This document shows, piece after piece, positions 41,205-48,810 of a DNA stretch of 48,810 bases. Under the pieces are notes generated by a model. It made no database searches, had not been told where the DNA came from, and worked only from the letters and a program-made list of their open reading frames with translations. A program made the position numbers and the translations under genes. The DNA is from an uncultured Erysipelotrichaceae bacterium (GTDB lineage: Bacteria; Bacillota_I; Bacilli_A; Erysipelotrichales; Erysipelotrichaceae), in NCBI GenBank assembly GCA_902793635.1, contig CADBEA010000015.1, positions 1 to 48,810 of the forward strand. Direction: 5' to 3'. Position 1 is the stretch's first letter. Every line of letters starts with the position of its first letter.

Positions 41205-42659
41205 TTACGGTTCTTCCTTTGTCAGTACGGTGCCTTGGGATGGCAGCAGTATATCTGATTTGTTATAGAGCACATTCTGAAAGACGATCTTTTCATCATT
41301 GATATCCGCATTGAGTTCAAACAGGAAACGATTGTCGAATAATTCGCTGTTTTCCGATCCGTCCTCATTGATATAAGTTCCGATCTGTCCCTTCACGGTC
41401 TGATCACCATGTTTCAGAATAAACAGTCTTGCCCAATAGTCTTCCGGCTGCGGGAATACCTGCATTTCCCATTCGCCGTTTTCATCACTGCCGCGGTAGA
41501 CTTCATAGTTGTCAGGCAGTTCGTTTTCGATACGGCTGCCGGTGTTTCTGTCGGCAAGCGGCGCATAACCGTTGTTTTCGATCAGCTTCTGCCCGTCATC
41601 CGAGAGCAGGAAATCCAGAAGACCAGTTACGCTTGTCTTTTGATTGGAAACAAGTCTGGCAGCGACAACGTCGACAATGATCGGATAGGTTCCGTTTCTG
41701 ATATTCTCCACACTTGGCTCGATGCCGTCGATCTTCAGCATTTTCACATGTGTTTCCTGCTGCAGGGAATTCAGGAAATAGCGGAAGGTATAACCCAGTG
41801 CCCCTCTTTCATTGTGGTACTGTGCGACCTGTTTGACGACACCGCCCATCGCCGAATCATATTCGAACGTTTTCGGCTCCTTCAGAGTCACATCGCCCAT
41901 GAAGTATTTCATTACGACCTGGGAACCAGAATCTTCCGGTCTTTGGAACGCGACGATTTCCTGGTTTTTGCCGCCGACTTCCTTCCAGTTGGTGATATCA
42001 CCGTGATAGATGGCCCGCACCTGCTCACTGGTCAGTGATTCCACCGGATTGTTTTCTTCCACAAAAAAGACAAAGGCTTCTCTGCCGATCGGCAGCGTTT
42101 CAATCTGTTCGTACATATAGGAGGCATCCCGGCGCTGGTTGGCGGAAGGTCTGGCACCGAAGATAATATCCACTTCGCCGCGGATCAGCCGGTCATAACC
42201 GCGGACTGTATTCGTGAAACTGACATATTTACCGTTGCAGTAATACACATCCATCAGTTCCTGATCCACATCAGCCTTGCGGCTGTTCATCTCATCCTCT
42301 GCCTGTTTCCAGTATTCCTGCTCAATTGCGGCAATATTGTCATAGACAGACAATGCGATGGCGTTATACAGCGGATAACATGCCTCGGCTCCGTCCAGCA
42401 CCGGAAAGTCTGCTTCGTTTTCAAGGAAGAAGGAAACCGGATGATCCAGCAGATTCAGCTTCGCACCGTCATAGACATGGTAGCCGCTAAAATCGGTGGA
42501 CGAATAACCGTTCATGTACTGAAAGCCGTGACCCATGTATTTTTCACGGTCACTGCTCATCGCGGCACGGCGCGCGGCCTGCACGAGAAGAAACACCGCC
42601 AGCATGATCAGCAGTGTATTGCGCACATAGTGAGGTTTCTTTACTTTGGTTTCGCTCAT
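41205..42659 (-). CDS. Membrane-anchored PstS-like substrate-binding protein
   Basis: 484 residues. A short cytoplasmic part and one uninterrupted transmembrane segment (about 13-30) anchor it; there is no lipobox. The middle (~70-370) resembles the phosphate-binding PstS/PBP-like fold: SFTNTVRGYDRLIRGEVDII, REAFVFFVEENNPVESLTSE, AIYHGDITNWKEVGG and RPEDSGSQVVMKYF. The last ~120 residues are extra. No pst transport genes are near, so it may be a stand-alone sensor or binder rather than a transporter part. There is no ribosome site: TATAAT ends 6 nt before the ATG (AGAACC between), predicting a leaderless mRNA. Confidence 0.82.
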   Translation of the reverse strand: MSETKVKKPHYVRNTLLIMLAVFLLVQAARRAAMSSDREKYMGHGFQYMNGYSSTDFSGYHVYDGAKLNLLDHPVSFFLENEADFPVLDGAEACYPLYNAIALSVYDNIAAIEQEYWKQAEDEMNSRKADVDQELMDVYYCNGKYVSFTNTVRGYDRLIRGEVDIIFGARPSANQRRDASYMYEQIETLPIGREAFVFFVEENNPVESLTSEQVRAIYHGDITNWKEVGGKNQEIVAFQRPEDSGSQVVMKYFMGDVTLKEPKTFEYDSAMGGVVKQVAQYHNERGALGYTFRYFLNSLQQETHVKMLKIDGIEPSVENIRNGTYPIIVDVVAARLVSNQKTSVTGLLDFLLSDDGQKLIENNGYAPLADRNTGSRIENELPDNYEVYRGSDENGEWEMQVFPQPEDYWARLFILKHGDQTVKGQIGTYINEDGSENSELFDNRFLFELNADINDEKIVFQNVLYNKSDILLPSQGTVLTKEEP

Positions 42660-42665
42660 GGTTCT

Positions 42666-42671
42666 ATTATA
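42666..42671 (-). promoter_or_regulatory. -10 box of a predicted leaderless promoter (PstS-like gene)
   Basis: TATAAT on the minus strand, 6 nt before the ATG at 42659. The terminator of the upstream HAD gene (42675-42699) directly precedes it, so its T-run takes the place of a -35 element. Confidence 0.6.
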
Positions 42672-42674
42672 GCG

Positions 42675-42699
42675 TTAAAAAAAACCGCAGGCGCGGTTT
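42675..42699 (-). terminator. Terminator of the 42699 HAD gene
   Basis: On the minus strand AACCGC...GCGGTT (arms 42693-42698 and 42683-42688) with eight T following. The first arm begins at the stop codon. Confidence 0.8.
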
Positions 42700-43529
42700 C
42701 AGAGATAATGATCGAACAGCCAGCGGCCGAAGCCGTCTTCACCGGCCGGATATTCAGTGACGTAGTCAGCGATTTCCTTGTTCTCCGGCATGCCATTGCA
42801 CAGGCATACCGAGCAGCCGGCCATCTTCATCATTTCCAGATCGTTTTCGGCATCACCGAAGGCCATGACATCATCCATGGAGATATCGTTTGCCTTGCAG
42901 TATTCAAGGACGGCATTGCCTTTGTTGTTGCGGCGGTCCTGGAATTCCAGCAGGTCGACTCTCGTCTTGAATGAGAAGAAGACATCGTTTTCAATGGTTC
43001 TGGCCAGAGGCACGACGACACTGTCCATCTCTTCGACGGTATAGGTGCGGTACATGATCTTGCCGACCGGTTCTTCCCAGAATTCCGAGATGTCCTTGAC
43101 GATATTGGAGTCATTGTTGTTGCGCTTGGCGCTGGCCCGCAGCAGTTCATCATCCCACTGGGCAAGCATGTAGCCTTCCCGGTAAATGAACGGATTGCAT
43201 TTGGCCGGTGCCATGCCGAGAATGATTTCCTTGATTGATTCCGGCTGCAGCGGGTTGAGTTTGACGGTTTCATTTTTGCGGGAGTCGTAGATCTCACCAC
43301 CGTTGAGACCGATGATGAAGTCGAACTGGAAGCCCAGTCCCCATTCATCGGCGTGGGTCAGAAGTCTCTGCCAGAGCGGCCGTCCTGATGCCAGACCAAG
43401 TCGGACACCGCGTTTATGAAGTTCCTGCAGGGCTTTGCGGTTAATGTCACCGAACTGATCGTTGCGGTCACGCAGTGTGCGGTCGATATCCGCCACAACG
43501 ACTTTGTATTCTTTATTCACTCTTTCCAT
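42699..43529 (-). CDS. Cof-type HAD-superfamily phosphatase
   Basis: 276 residues. Motif I is VVVADIDRTLRD (D-x-D-R-T, where Gly is more common), motif II LASGRP, motif III a Lys in RRNNKGNAVLEY, motif IV MAFGDAENDLEMM. The C2 cap is present. The substrate is unknown; sugar phosphates are usual. No ribosome site: CATAAT (43536-43541) ends 6 nt before the ATG. It lies between the fructokinase terminator and the PstS-like gene. A phosphatase next to a fructokinase could act on the same pathway, but this is only suggested by position. Confidence 0.9.
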   Translation of the reverse strand: MERVNKEYKVVVADIDRTLRDRNDQFGDINRKALQELHKRGVRLGLASGRPLWQRLLTHADEWGLGFQFDFIIGLNGGEIYDSRKNETVKLNPLQPESIKEIILGMAPAKCNPFIYREGYMLAQWDDELLRASAKRNNNDSNIVKDISEFWEEPVGKIMYRTYTVEEMDSVVVPLARTIENDVFFSFKTRVDLLEFQDRRNNKGNAVLEYCKANDISMDDVMAFGDAENDLEMMKMAGCSVCLCNGMPENKEIADYVTEYPAGEDGFGRWLFDHYL

Positions 43530-43535
43530 GCATTT

Positions 43536-43541
43536 ATTATG
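43536..43541 (-). promoter_or_regulatory. -10 box of a predicted leaderless promoter (42699 HAD gene)
   Basis: CATAAT on the minus strand, then AAATGC, then ATG at 43529. The fructokinase terminator's T-run (43557-43562) occupies the -35 area. Confidence 0.5.
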
Positions 43542-43556
43542 ACAGAAAAGCAGACA

Positions 43557-43583
43557 GCAAAAAAGCCGGATTTCTCCGGCTTG
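43557..43583 (-). terminator. Terminator of the fructokinase gene
   Basis: AAGCCGGA and TCCGGCTT (43576-43583 and 43564-43571) with a GAAA-like loop; six T follow on the minus strand. Confidence 0.85.
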
Positions 43584-43590
43584 TGATGTT

Positions 43591-44577
43591 TTACTGACGG
43601 GATGCCAGGAAGGCGTCGATTTCCTCGACGGTCGGCATGACTCTCAGGGCACCCTTTCTTGTTGTGACGATGGATGCGGCGGCATTGGCTCTGACCAGCA
43701 TGTTCTTCAGCTTCTCTTCATCGAAGCCGTCCAGACCGTTGTCCAGAACAGCGTTGATCATATTGGCGCAGAATGTATCGCCGGCACCGGTCGTTTCGAT
43801 CGTTCCTTCCTGCAGGAACGGCGCGGCTTCGACCTTGAGGTCCTTGTAGTAGGCACGGCTGCCGTCCGGTCCCATTGAGAGGCAGATCAGTTTCAGATTC
43901 GGATACTTTTCTCTGAGTACGGCAATGCCTTCGTCAAAGTCTTCCTTGCCGGTGAACCACTGAATCTCATTATCGGAGATCTTCAGAACGTGGGCATGAC
44001 GCATGCCGTAGTCGATCTGGGCATGAGCGGCATCGAGTGAGGTCCATAAGGGCTCACGCAGGTTCGGGTCAAAGGAAATGACGAGACCGGCTTCTTCCGC
44101 GACACGGATCGCCTTGAGGGTGGCGCTGATCGCCGGTTCATCGGTCAGAGACAGTGAACCGAAATGGAAGAGTCTTGCGCGTTTGATGAGATTTTCGTCG
44201 ATTTCATCAGCGGTAATATTGACATCGGCACCTGGCTTGCGGTAGAAAGCGAAGTCACGGTCACCGTTGGCCAGCTTCAGTACCAGAGCCAGTGTTGTAT
44301 GTACTTCATTGTCCTTTTTCAGGCCTTCCGCGGAAATGCCCTGTTCGACGATTGCCTTCTCCAGAAGGTTGCCGAAGCCGTCATTGCCGACTTTGCCGAT
44401 AAAGGCTGTTCTCTTGCCAAGTTTCTGCAGCATGCTTAATACATTGCACGGTGCGCCGCCCGGATTGGCTTCCAGCAGCGGATTGCCCTGATCGGAAATG
44501 CCGTTTTCCGTGAAGTCGATCAAAAGCTCGCCCAGTGCGACAACATCAAACTGTCCGAATTGTAAATTTTCACTCAT
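43591..44577 (-). CDS. PfkB-family sugar kinase, probably fructokinase
   Basis: 328 residues. The N-terminal signature is ANPGGAPCNVLSMLQKLG (GGxxxN), with FIGKVGNDGFGNLLEKA. The C-terminal signature is ETTGAGDTFCANMI, holding the catalytic Asp of GAGD. The pattern and length match bacterial ScrK-type fructokinases; other ribokinase-like sugars are possible. It phosphorylates free fructose released in the cell. AAGGAGACATGAATC precedes the ATG. It is monocistronic, followed by a terminator. A GH1 phospho-glucosidase starts 4 kb away at the window's right edge. Confidence 0.88.
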   Translation of the reverse strand: MSENLQFGQFDVVALGELLIDFTENGISDQGNPLLEANPGGAPCNVLSMLQKLGKRTAFIGKVGNDGFGNLLEKAIVEQGISAEGLKKDNEVHTTLALVLKLANGDRDFAFYRKPGADVNITADEIDENLIKRARLFHFGSLSLTDEPAISATLKAIRVAEEAGLVISFDPNLREPLWTSLDAAHAQIDYGMRHAHVLKISDNEIQWFTGKEDFDEGIAVLREKYPNLKLICLSMGPDGSRAYYKDLKVEAAPFLQEGTIETTGAGDTFCANMINAVLDNGLDGFDEEKLKNMLVRANAAASIVTTRKGALRVMPTVEEIDAFLASRQ

Positions 44578-44734
44578 GATTCATGTCTCCTTAATCAGAT
44601 ATACTTCTGTTTTTATCATACAACAATTCAACTGTCTGAGAATACAAAATGGCGGCTGATGTGTGCATTTTCCCTCTCTGAAAATAAAAAAGCGGAAACC
44701 AGTGTGTGCATTTGCAACAATTACTGTGCTTCCG
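44578..44734 (-). terminator. Intergenic region with weak terminator of the VTT gene
   Basis: On the minus strand, CGGAAGCACAGT (44723-44734) pairs imperfectly with ACTGGTTTCCG (44693-44703) and is followed by six T (44686-44691). The first arm lies in the last codons of the VTT gene. An 11-bp direct repeat TGTGTGCATTT occurs at 44660-44670 and 44703-44713. I see nothing else. Confidence 0.45.
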
Positions 44735-45428
44735 TCTTTTTATCAGTTCCCAGAATCCTGTCTTTGTTCAGCGCGACAATGGCCAGAATGACCAGCTGCA
44801 ACGCGAAGGCGATAAATGTGAACATATATTCACCGCGGGCCAGGAAGTGACCGGCGATGCAGTTGAGCAGGATATTGATCCAGCTGGATGCGGCAATTGC
44901 GAAGACAAAACTGTAAAGCCGCATGTCACAGCGCTGGGCGACATAAGGAATGATACCGTTGGGAATGCCGGGAATCATACAGGCCAGAGCGGTGACAAAA
45001 CGCGGATCGGCACTGTTCATCTTATTCAGCAGCCAGCCGTTTTTCTGTTCAAGACCGAGTGCTTCGGTCAATGAGCGGCCGAAAAAGCGGGCAAGGAAGA
45101 AGACCAGTCCGTTGCCGCAGACAAATCCCGCCCAGCAGACCAGGAAGGAACGCCACCAGCCGAAGATCACGGCGCCGGCTACCTGAAAGACCGGTCCGGG
45201 CAGAACGATACTGACGACCTGCAGGATGCTGACAAGGAACAACGCCACCAGGCCGGTGAACATCGACTGGCCGGCCAGGAAAGCGGAAAGCTGCTGCTCG
45301 TCGCCATTACGGATCAGAGTGATCATTTCGATCAGCACATCCTTGAACATGAACCAGCAGATCACGCCGGTCAGAACAATCAGGGCAATCAGGATCAGAT
45401 ATAAAGTTTTACGGTTAATCTTAGGCAT
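44721..45428 (-). CDS. VTT (SNARE-associated/TVP38-DedA) family membrane protein
   Basis: 235 residues with about five to six membrane segments. The core motifs are LPGPVFQVAGAVIFGWWRS, GNGLVFFLARFFGRSL and ALACMIPGIPNGIIPYVA, typical of the VTT domain (TVP38/TMEM64 group). Bacterial members are thought to help lipid-carrier recycling and membrane-potential homeostasis; the exact role here is open. The start at 45428 has only a weak ribosome site (TGAG) and no -10 at leaderless distance. Confidence 0.85.
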   Translation of the reverse strand: MPKINRKTLYLILIALIVLTGVICWFMFKDVLIEMITLIRNGDEQQLSAFLAGQSMFTGLVALFLVSILQVVSIVLPGPVFQVAGAVIFGWWRSFLVCWAGFVCGNGLVFFLARFFGRSLTEALGLEQKNGWLLNKMNSADPRFVTALACMIPGIPNGIIPYVAQRCDMRLYSFVFAIAASSWINILLNCIAGHFLARGEYMFTFIAFALQLVILAIVALNKDRILGTDKKTEAQ

Positions 45429-45492
45429 AAATCTCAGTTACTTAAAATTCCAATGACAGTATCGTATGCAAAAACTTATCATTTTGCAATAA

Positions 45493-46353
45493 TTAAAAAT
45501 CTATATAGTGTCTGACGGCAGCCGCGAATCCGTCATCTGAAGCAGCCGGTGCGATCCATTCCGCCTTCTCTTTCAGTTCAGCCATGCCATCGCCGACACA
45601 GACACTGTGCGGAAAACAAGCGAACATACTGAGGTCGTTCAGAGCGTCACCGATGACCAGCACCTCTTCGGGACGGATGCCTTTGCGTGCACACTGTTCA
45701 AGCAGGATCTTTCCCTTGGTGGCAGCCGCATCAGTGATCTCGTAATTGTCACCGGCGGAAGAAAAGTAAACAATGTCCGGATACTTCTTCAGGGCATTGC
45801 CGATCTGGATCATCTGATCCTGTTCCATGTCATAGCATTCCAGTTTCAGGATCTCCGTATCGCTTTTCAGCAATGCGTCGATATAACGGATACCGATCAT
45901 ATTCATGGCCGGAATACTGCCCATCACTTCCGGTTTCAGAAGGTCTTCCCGGCGGAATCCCTGTCTTGCCAGCATGCGTTTCCGATAAGCGTTCCGGCCG
46001 CTCTCCTCATCCATATGCGTGCATACACCGGCGGTGGTGAACATCATGGATGGAATACCATTGAAATCAAACAGCTGCAGAATCTCTTTGACGATCTTCT
46101 TATTAAAATAACGGGTGCTCAGCAGCATCCCCTCTTCGTCAACATATTCGGCACCGTTGGCGAGGATGGCTTCATAGCTGACCTTTTTATTGGCAAAAAG
46201 AGCGTGGACACCGGTATAATTGCGGCCGCTGGCAACGGTGAAAACAATGCCCTTCCGGTTCAGGGCACGGATCGTTTCAATGTTTTTTTCGGAAATGGTT
46301 CCGTCGCTTTTCAGCAATGTGCCATCTAAATCACTGGCCACAAGTCTGATCAT
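45493..46353 (-). CDS. Cof-type HAD-superfamily phosphatase
   Basis: 286 residues, full Cof length. Motif I VASDLDGTLLKSDGTIS, motif II VASGRNY, motif III ATKGKILLEQC (Lys) and motif IV VIGDALNDLSMF. It is the third such phosphatase in this region; the three are too different in cap sequences to be recent duplicates. AAGGAGGGCTTCC precedes the ATG, and TATAAT (46380-46385, minus) gives a normal leader. Substrate unknown. Confidence 0.92.
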   Translation of the reverse strand: MIRLVASDLDGTLLKSDGTISEKNIETIRALNRKGIVFTVASGRNYTGVHALFANKKVSYEAILANGAEYVDEEGMLLSTRYFNKKIVKEILQLFDFNGIPSMMFTTAGVCTHMDEESGRNAYRKRMLARQGFRREDLLKPEVMGSIPAMNMIGIRYIDALLKSDTEILKLECYDMEQDQMIQIGNALKKYPDIVYFSSAGDNYEITDAAATKGKILLEQCARKGIRPEEVLVIGDALNDLSMFACFPHSVCVGDGMAELKEKAEWIAPAASDDGFAAAVRHYIDF

Positions 46354-46401
46354 GGAAGCCCTCCTTGTTCAATATATCTATTATAGTATCCTTCCGAAAA
46401 A

Positions 46402-46423
46402 AAGACGGTTCAAACACCGTCTT
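46402..46423 (-). terminator. Terminator of pcp and the 55-aa gene
   Basis: AAGACGGT (46402-46409) and ACCGTCTT (46416-46423); on the minus strand seven T follow. The stem starts at the stop codon of the small gene. Confidence 0.85.
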
Positions 46424-46590
46424 CATGCCTGCTGCATCCAGGTCTGCCAGGCCTGATGGATCACTTCCGGTGCGTCCTTACGCAGACCGGCTGTTTCACC
46501 GTCGGCGATATAGTCCAGCCAGTAACGGCTGAACCAGTCCAGCTGTTCTTCGCGGCTCATCTCCGCCCAGGTCACAGGAAGCTCATTCAT
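46423..46590 (-). CDS. Small 55-residue protein coupled to pcp
   Basis: Read on the minus strand from ATG at 46590 the frame gives MNELPVTWAEMSREEQLDWF, then SRYWLDYIADGETAGL, and ends WQTWMQQA before TGA. It is Trp/Glu/Gln-rich (five Trp in 55 residues), soluble and helical. The start overlaps the pcp stop as ATGA (46587-46590), and the stop is followed at once by a terminator, so it is the second gene of the pcp transcript. Family unknown. Coding potential is supported by the overlap and terminator rather than by homology. Confidence 0.7.
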   Translation of the reverse strand: MNELPVTWAEMSREEQLDWFSRYWLDYIADGETAGLRKDAPEVIHQAWQTWMQQA

Positions 46591-47201
46591 TCTTTTTCTC
46601 CGATCACCTGAATGGCTGCCGTCAGGCCTTTGACAATATCAGCCAGTTCCATGGATGGATATTCCTTTTCCTTGTTCAGTGTCTGTTCCGGCAGAAACGG
46701 GACATGGACGAAACCGCTGATAATTTCCGGATGATGAACCGTGCAGTAATGACGGATGCCGTAAAGGACATGATTGCATACATATGTTCCGGCTGTGTTG
46801 GAGATCTCAGCAGCCACCCCTGCCTTTTCCGCGGCTTCCTTCATGCGGCGCACCGGCAGATTGCTGAAATAAGCATCCGGACCGTCCTCACAGATCTTTT
46901 CATCGACCGGTGTGTTATGGGCGTTGTCGCCGAAGGACGGATAGTCATCGCAGTTGATACCGACTCTCTCAAACGACAGCGCTTTGCGGCCGCCGGCCTG
47001 TCCGACGCTGATCACCGCGTCGGGATGGACTTCCTCGATCTTCGCGGCAATGGTATCCAGTGCTTCGTAGCGGACGACCGGAACCTGCAATGGAATGATC
47101 TCATGATCGCCGATGACAGGTGGAAGTTTTCTGACTGCTTCGAGTGCAGGATTGACGGTTTCCCCGCCAAAAGGTTCAAAACCAGTAACGAGTATTTTCA
47201 T
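46587..47201 (-). CDS. pcp: Pyroglutamyl-peptidase I
   Basis: 204 residues (family ~210). MKILVTGFEPFGGETVNPAL is the family start. The catalytic triad is seen in FERVGINCDD (Glu), NTAGTYVCNHVLY (Cys) and SGFVHVPFLPEQ (His). It removes N-terminal pyroglutamate from peptides in the cytoplasm. Start 47201 is chosen on homology. No ribosome site is seen; TATAAT (47209-47214) ends 7 nt before the ATG, which predicts a leaderless mRNA. The gene is divergent from the 47274 membrane protein. Confidence 0.93.
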   Translation of the reverse strand: MKILVTGFEPFGGETVNPALEAVRKLPPVIGDHEIIPLQVPVVRYEALDTIAAKIEEVHPDAVISVGQAGGRKALSFERVGINCDDYPSFGDNAHNTPVDEKICEDGPDAYFSNLPVRRMKEAAEKAGVAAEISNTAGTYVCNHVLYGIRHYCTVHHPEIISGFVHVPFLPEQTLNKEKEYPSMELADIVKGLTAAIQVIGEKE

Positions 47202-47208
47202 AACATGC

Positions 47209-47214
47209 ATTATA
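47209..47214 (-). promoter_or_regulatory. -10 box of a predicted leaderless pcp promoter
   Basis: TATAAT on the minus strand, then GCATGTT, then ATG. No strong -35. Confidence 0.55.
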
Positions 47215-47237
47215 TCACACCAATATGTCACAGATAA

Positions 47238-47266
47238 TTGACTTATGGTCAAATATTAGGTAAATA
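47238..47266 (+). promoter_or_regulatory. Promoter of the 47274 gene
   Basis: -35 TTGACT (47238-47243), then AT-rich -10 candidates: TAAATA at 47261-47266 (17-bp spacing) or AATAAT at 47264-47269. Either one ends 4-7 nt before the ATG. Confidence 0.45.
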
Positions 47267-47273
47267 ATAAAGT

Positions 47274-48431
47274 ATGGAAGAGATGGAAAAAGTAACTGTA
47301 GACGAGCCGGAAATTCCCTTTCAGAAAAAAGCGGAAAAGCCGCCCGTCAAGCCCCGTAAAAAACATCGGATCCCGGCCGCTGCCTGGGTCGGTTTTATTG
47401 GTGCCTTTGCCGTGGCTTCCGGTCTTGGCGGTTATCATTTCTATCACACGGTCCACGGTGAGGATCTCACCCTTCTGACCACCCAGATGACACCGCCGGA
47501 TTACGGCGGCTATGACGGTCAGGGTACGATTGAAGACGATGATTTCCATCCGGAAGCGGAAGCGCTGCAGCAGCTGCAGGAAGAAATCGATGCCCGGGCT
47601 GCCCGCCACCGCGACACGACTGATCTGCAGCGTCTTTATGACAGTATCGACTGCGGCTTTGACCGCACGGAAGGACTGCATAACGGCGACAAGGTCGTCT
47701 ATGCCTGCACCTTCGACACCGACGCGGCGGAAAAGGCAAACTACAACCTTTCCGAACTGATCCTGACATTTACCGTCAAGGGTCTGCAGGAATATCAGAC
47801 ACTTGACCCGTTTGAAAATGTCAGCGCCCGCTGGACACTGGGCATGGACTACGCGGCCGGCATTGAACTGAGCATTCCCGACGAACTGCTCGAATACGGC
47901 ATCACTTATGATTACGACTACGGCGGAGCTGAATATAACGGCCATTCGATCTTTATCAACGCGGCAGCTGACGAAGAAGCCCTGAAGGAAATGGGCTACG
48001 TCCTCTCCGGCAATCGCTTCGAATATGAACTCGGTCCGCGGCCGAAACGCATCACCGACGCGGAAGAACTGAGTGAAGAAGAGCTCACCTATATCACCGA
48101 CACGCTGCGGGCCATGCTGGAAGAAGAACTGGAAGCCTGCGGCTGGACAGCTGAGATGACCCGTTCCACCGTTCATATCAACGGCATCGGCGACTCTTAC
48201 CTCTCCCGCAACACCGCCTACTTCTCCGATCGGACAAACGGATTCACCGTGATCTTCAAGCTCGATACCGACGGCGGCGGCTGGTTCAACCTCAACAATT
48301 ACGACGCCCGCTTCATCGGTCAGATCTACCGTATGAGTGACGGCTCGATTCAGTTCCTTACCCGGACGGCTCATGCCTGCCGCTTTACCGGCAGCTTCGG
48401 TGCCTTTGAACTGCAGCAGATCTCCAACTGA
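47274..48431 (+). CDS. Single-pass membrane protein with extracellular repeats, unknown function
   Basis: 385 residues. A charged N-terminus (about 1-38, many Lys and Pro) precedes one transmembrane segment (~39-60, AAWVGFIGAFAVASGLGG). The outside part contains GLHNGDKVVYACTFDTDAAE and LTFTVKGLQEYQ, a motif common in Bacillota membrane proteins of the TcaA/YvbJ-like type, and a C-terminal beta-rich domain. Those relatives often carry an N-terminal zinc ribbon; it is missing here. The role is unknown. There is no ribosome site before the ATG (AATAATAAAGT). A strong terminator follows. Confidence 0.72.
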   Translation: MEEMEKVTVDEPEIPFQKKAEKPPVKPRKKHRIPAAAWVGFIGAFAVASGLGGYHFYHTVHGEDLTLLTTQMTPPDYGGYDGQGTIEDDDFHPEAEALQQLQEEIDARAARHRDTTDLQRLYDSIDCGFDRTEGLHNGDKVVYACTFDTDAAEKANYNLSELILTFTVKGLQEYQTLDPFENVSARWTLGMDYAAGIELSIPDELLEYGITYDYDYGGAEYNGHSIFINAAADEEALKEMGYVLSGNRFEYELGPRPKRITDAEELSEEELTYITDTLRAMLEEELEACGWTAEMTRSTVHINGIGDSYLSRNTAYFSDRTNGFTVIFKLDTDGGGWFNLNNYDARFIGQIYRMSDGSIQFLTRTAHACRFTGSFGAFELQQISN

Positions 48432-48437
48432 CATCAG

Positions 48438-48463
48438 GCCACCTGAAAAGGTGGCTTTTTTTT
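48438..48463 (+). terminator. Terminator of the 47274 gene
   Basis: GCCACCT (48438-48444) and AGGTGGC (48449-48455) with a GAAA loop, then eight T. Confidence 0.9.
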
Positions 48464-48501
48464 ACACATTTCATAGTTGATTTCCGATACAATATAAGTA
48501 A

Positions 48502-48810
<309 letters not shown>

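Noticed and set aside
44660-44713. 11-bp direct repeat TGTGTGCATTT before the VTT gene's end
   Set aside because: Only two copies without flanking element or gene; likely chance or a remnant.
47256-48434. 392-aa minus-strand frame opposite the 47274 gene
   Set aside because: It would overlap the promoter region shared with pcp and covers a plus-strand gene with a membrane segment and a matching terminator.

Overview
The window reads as the chromosome of a Gram-positive Bacillota, most likely of the Erysipelotrichia type (inference from gene content and order; no rRNA is present). Supporting evidence: RNase Y, an RNase J, GpsB, RecU, a type B RNase P RNA, a single-chain glycyl-tRNA synthetase and the block ybeY-dgkA-cdd-era-recO-glyS-dnaG-rpoD-trmK. 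Base composition is moderate in GC, and most genes lie on the minus strand. It is mainly core chromosome; the only mobile DNA is the 5' end of a group IIC intron at the left edge.

Layout. 1-3.2 kb: intron end, a terminator, a small membrane protein, an A-type flavodiiron protein and a MerR-type regulator (minus), divergent from an orphan PTS EIIB gene whose promoter has a MerR-like layout. 3.2-14.5 kb: a DUF975 membrane protein, then the long information-processing block (trmK, rpoD, dnaG, glyS, recO, era, cdd, dgkA, ybeY), a lipoprotein and phoH; many of these genes overlap by ATGA. 14.6-20 kb: a three-gene cell-envelope operon (lipoprotein, large secreted glucosaminidase, PASTA protein). 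20-31 kb: ffh, an SSB-like protein, a FeoB-associated-type Cys-rich peptide, ftsK/spoIIIE, a catalytically degenerate RNase J, miaB, ferredoxin, ymdB and rny. 31-34.3 kb: acetyltransferase, zinc-ribbon protein, serine hydrolase with wall-binding repeats, an unknown plus-strand gene overlapping tail-to-tail with a PAP2 phosphatase. 34.4-40.3 kb: recA, pgsA, rnpB, gpsB, then recU and a class A PBP divergently. 40.3-48.8 kb: three Cof-type HAD phosphatases, a PstS-like protein, fructokinase, a VTT-domain protein, pyroglutamyl peptidase with an unlisted 55-aa gene, a membrane protein and the start of a GH1 phospho-glucosidase.

The most striking pattern is promoter architecture. At least seven genes (ybeY, miaB, a serine hydrolase, the 33448 gene, a PstS-like gene, a HAD gene, pcp) have a TATAAT-like -10 box only 6-7 nt before the start codon and no usable Shine-Dalgarno, which predicts leaderless mRNAs. 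Most other operon heads have good SDs. Several of these promoters sit directly behind the upstream gene's terminator. Other points: RpoD carries a ~230-residue Lys/Ala/Glu-rich N-terminal tail; the RNase J has lost most of its metal ligands; phoH, ymdB and recA have structured or palindromic upstream regions.
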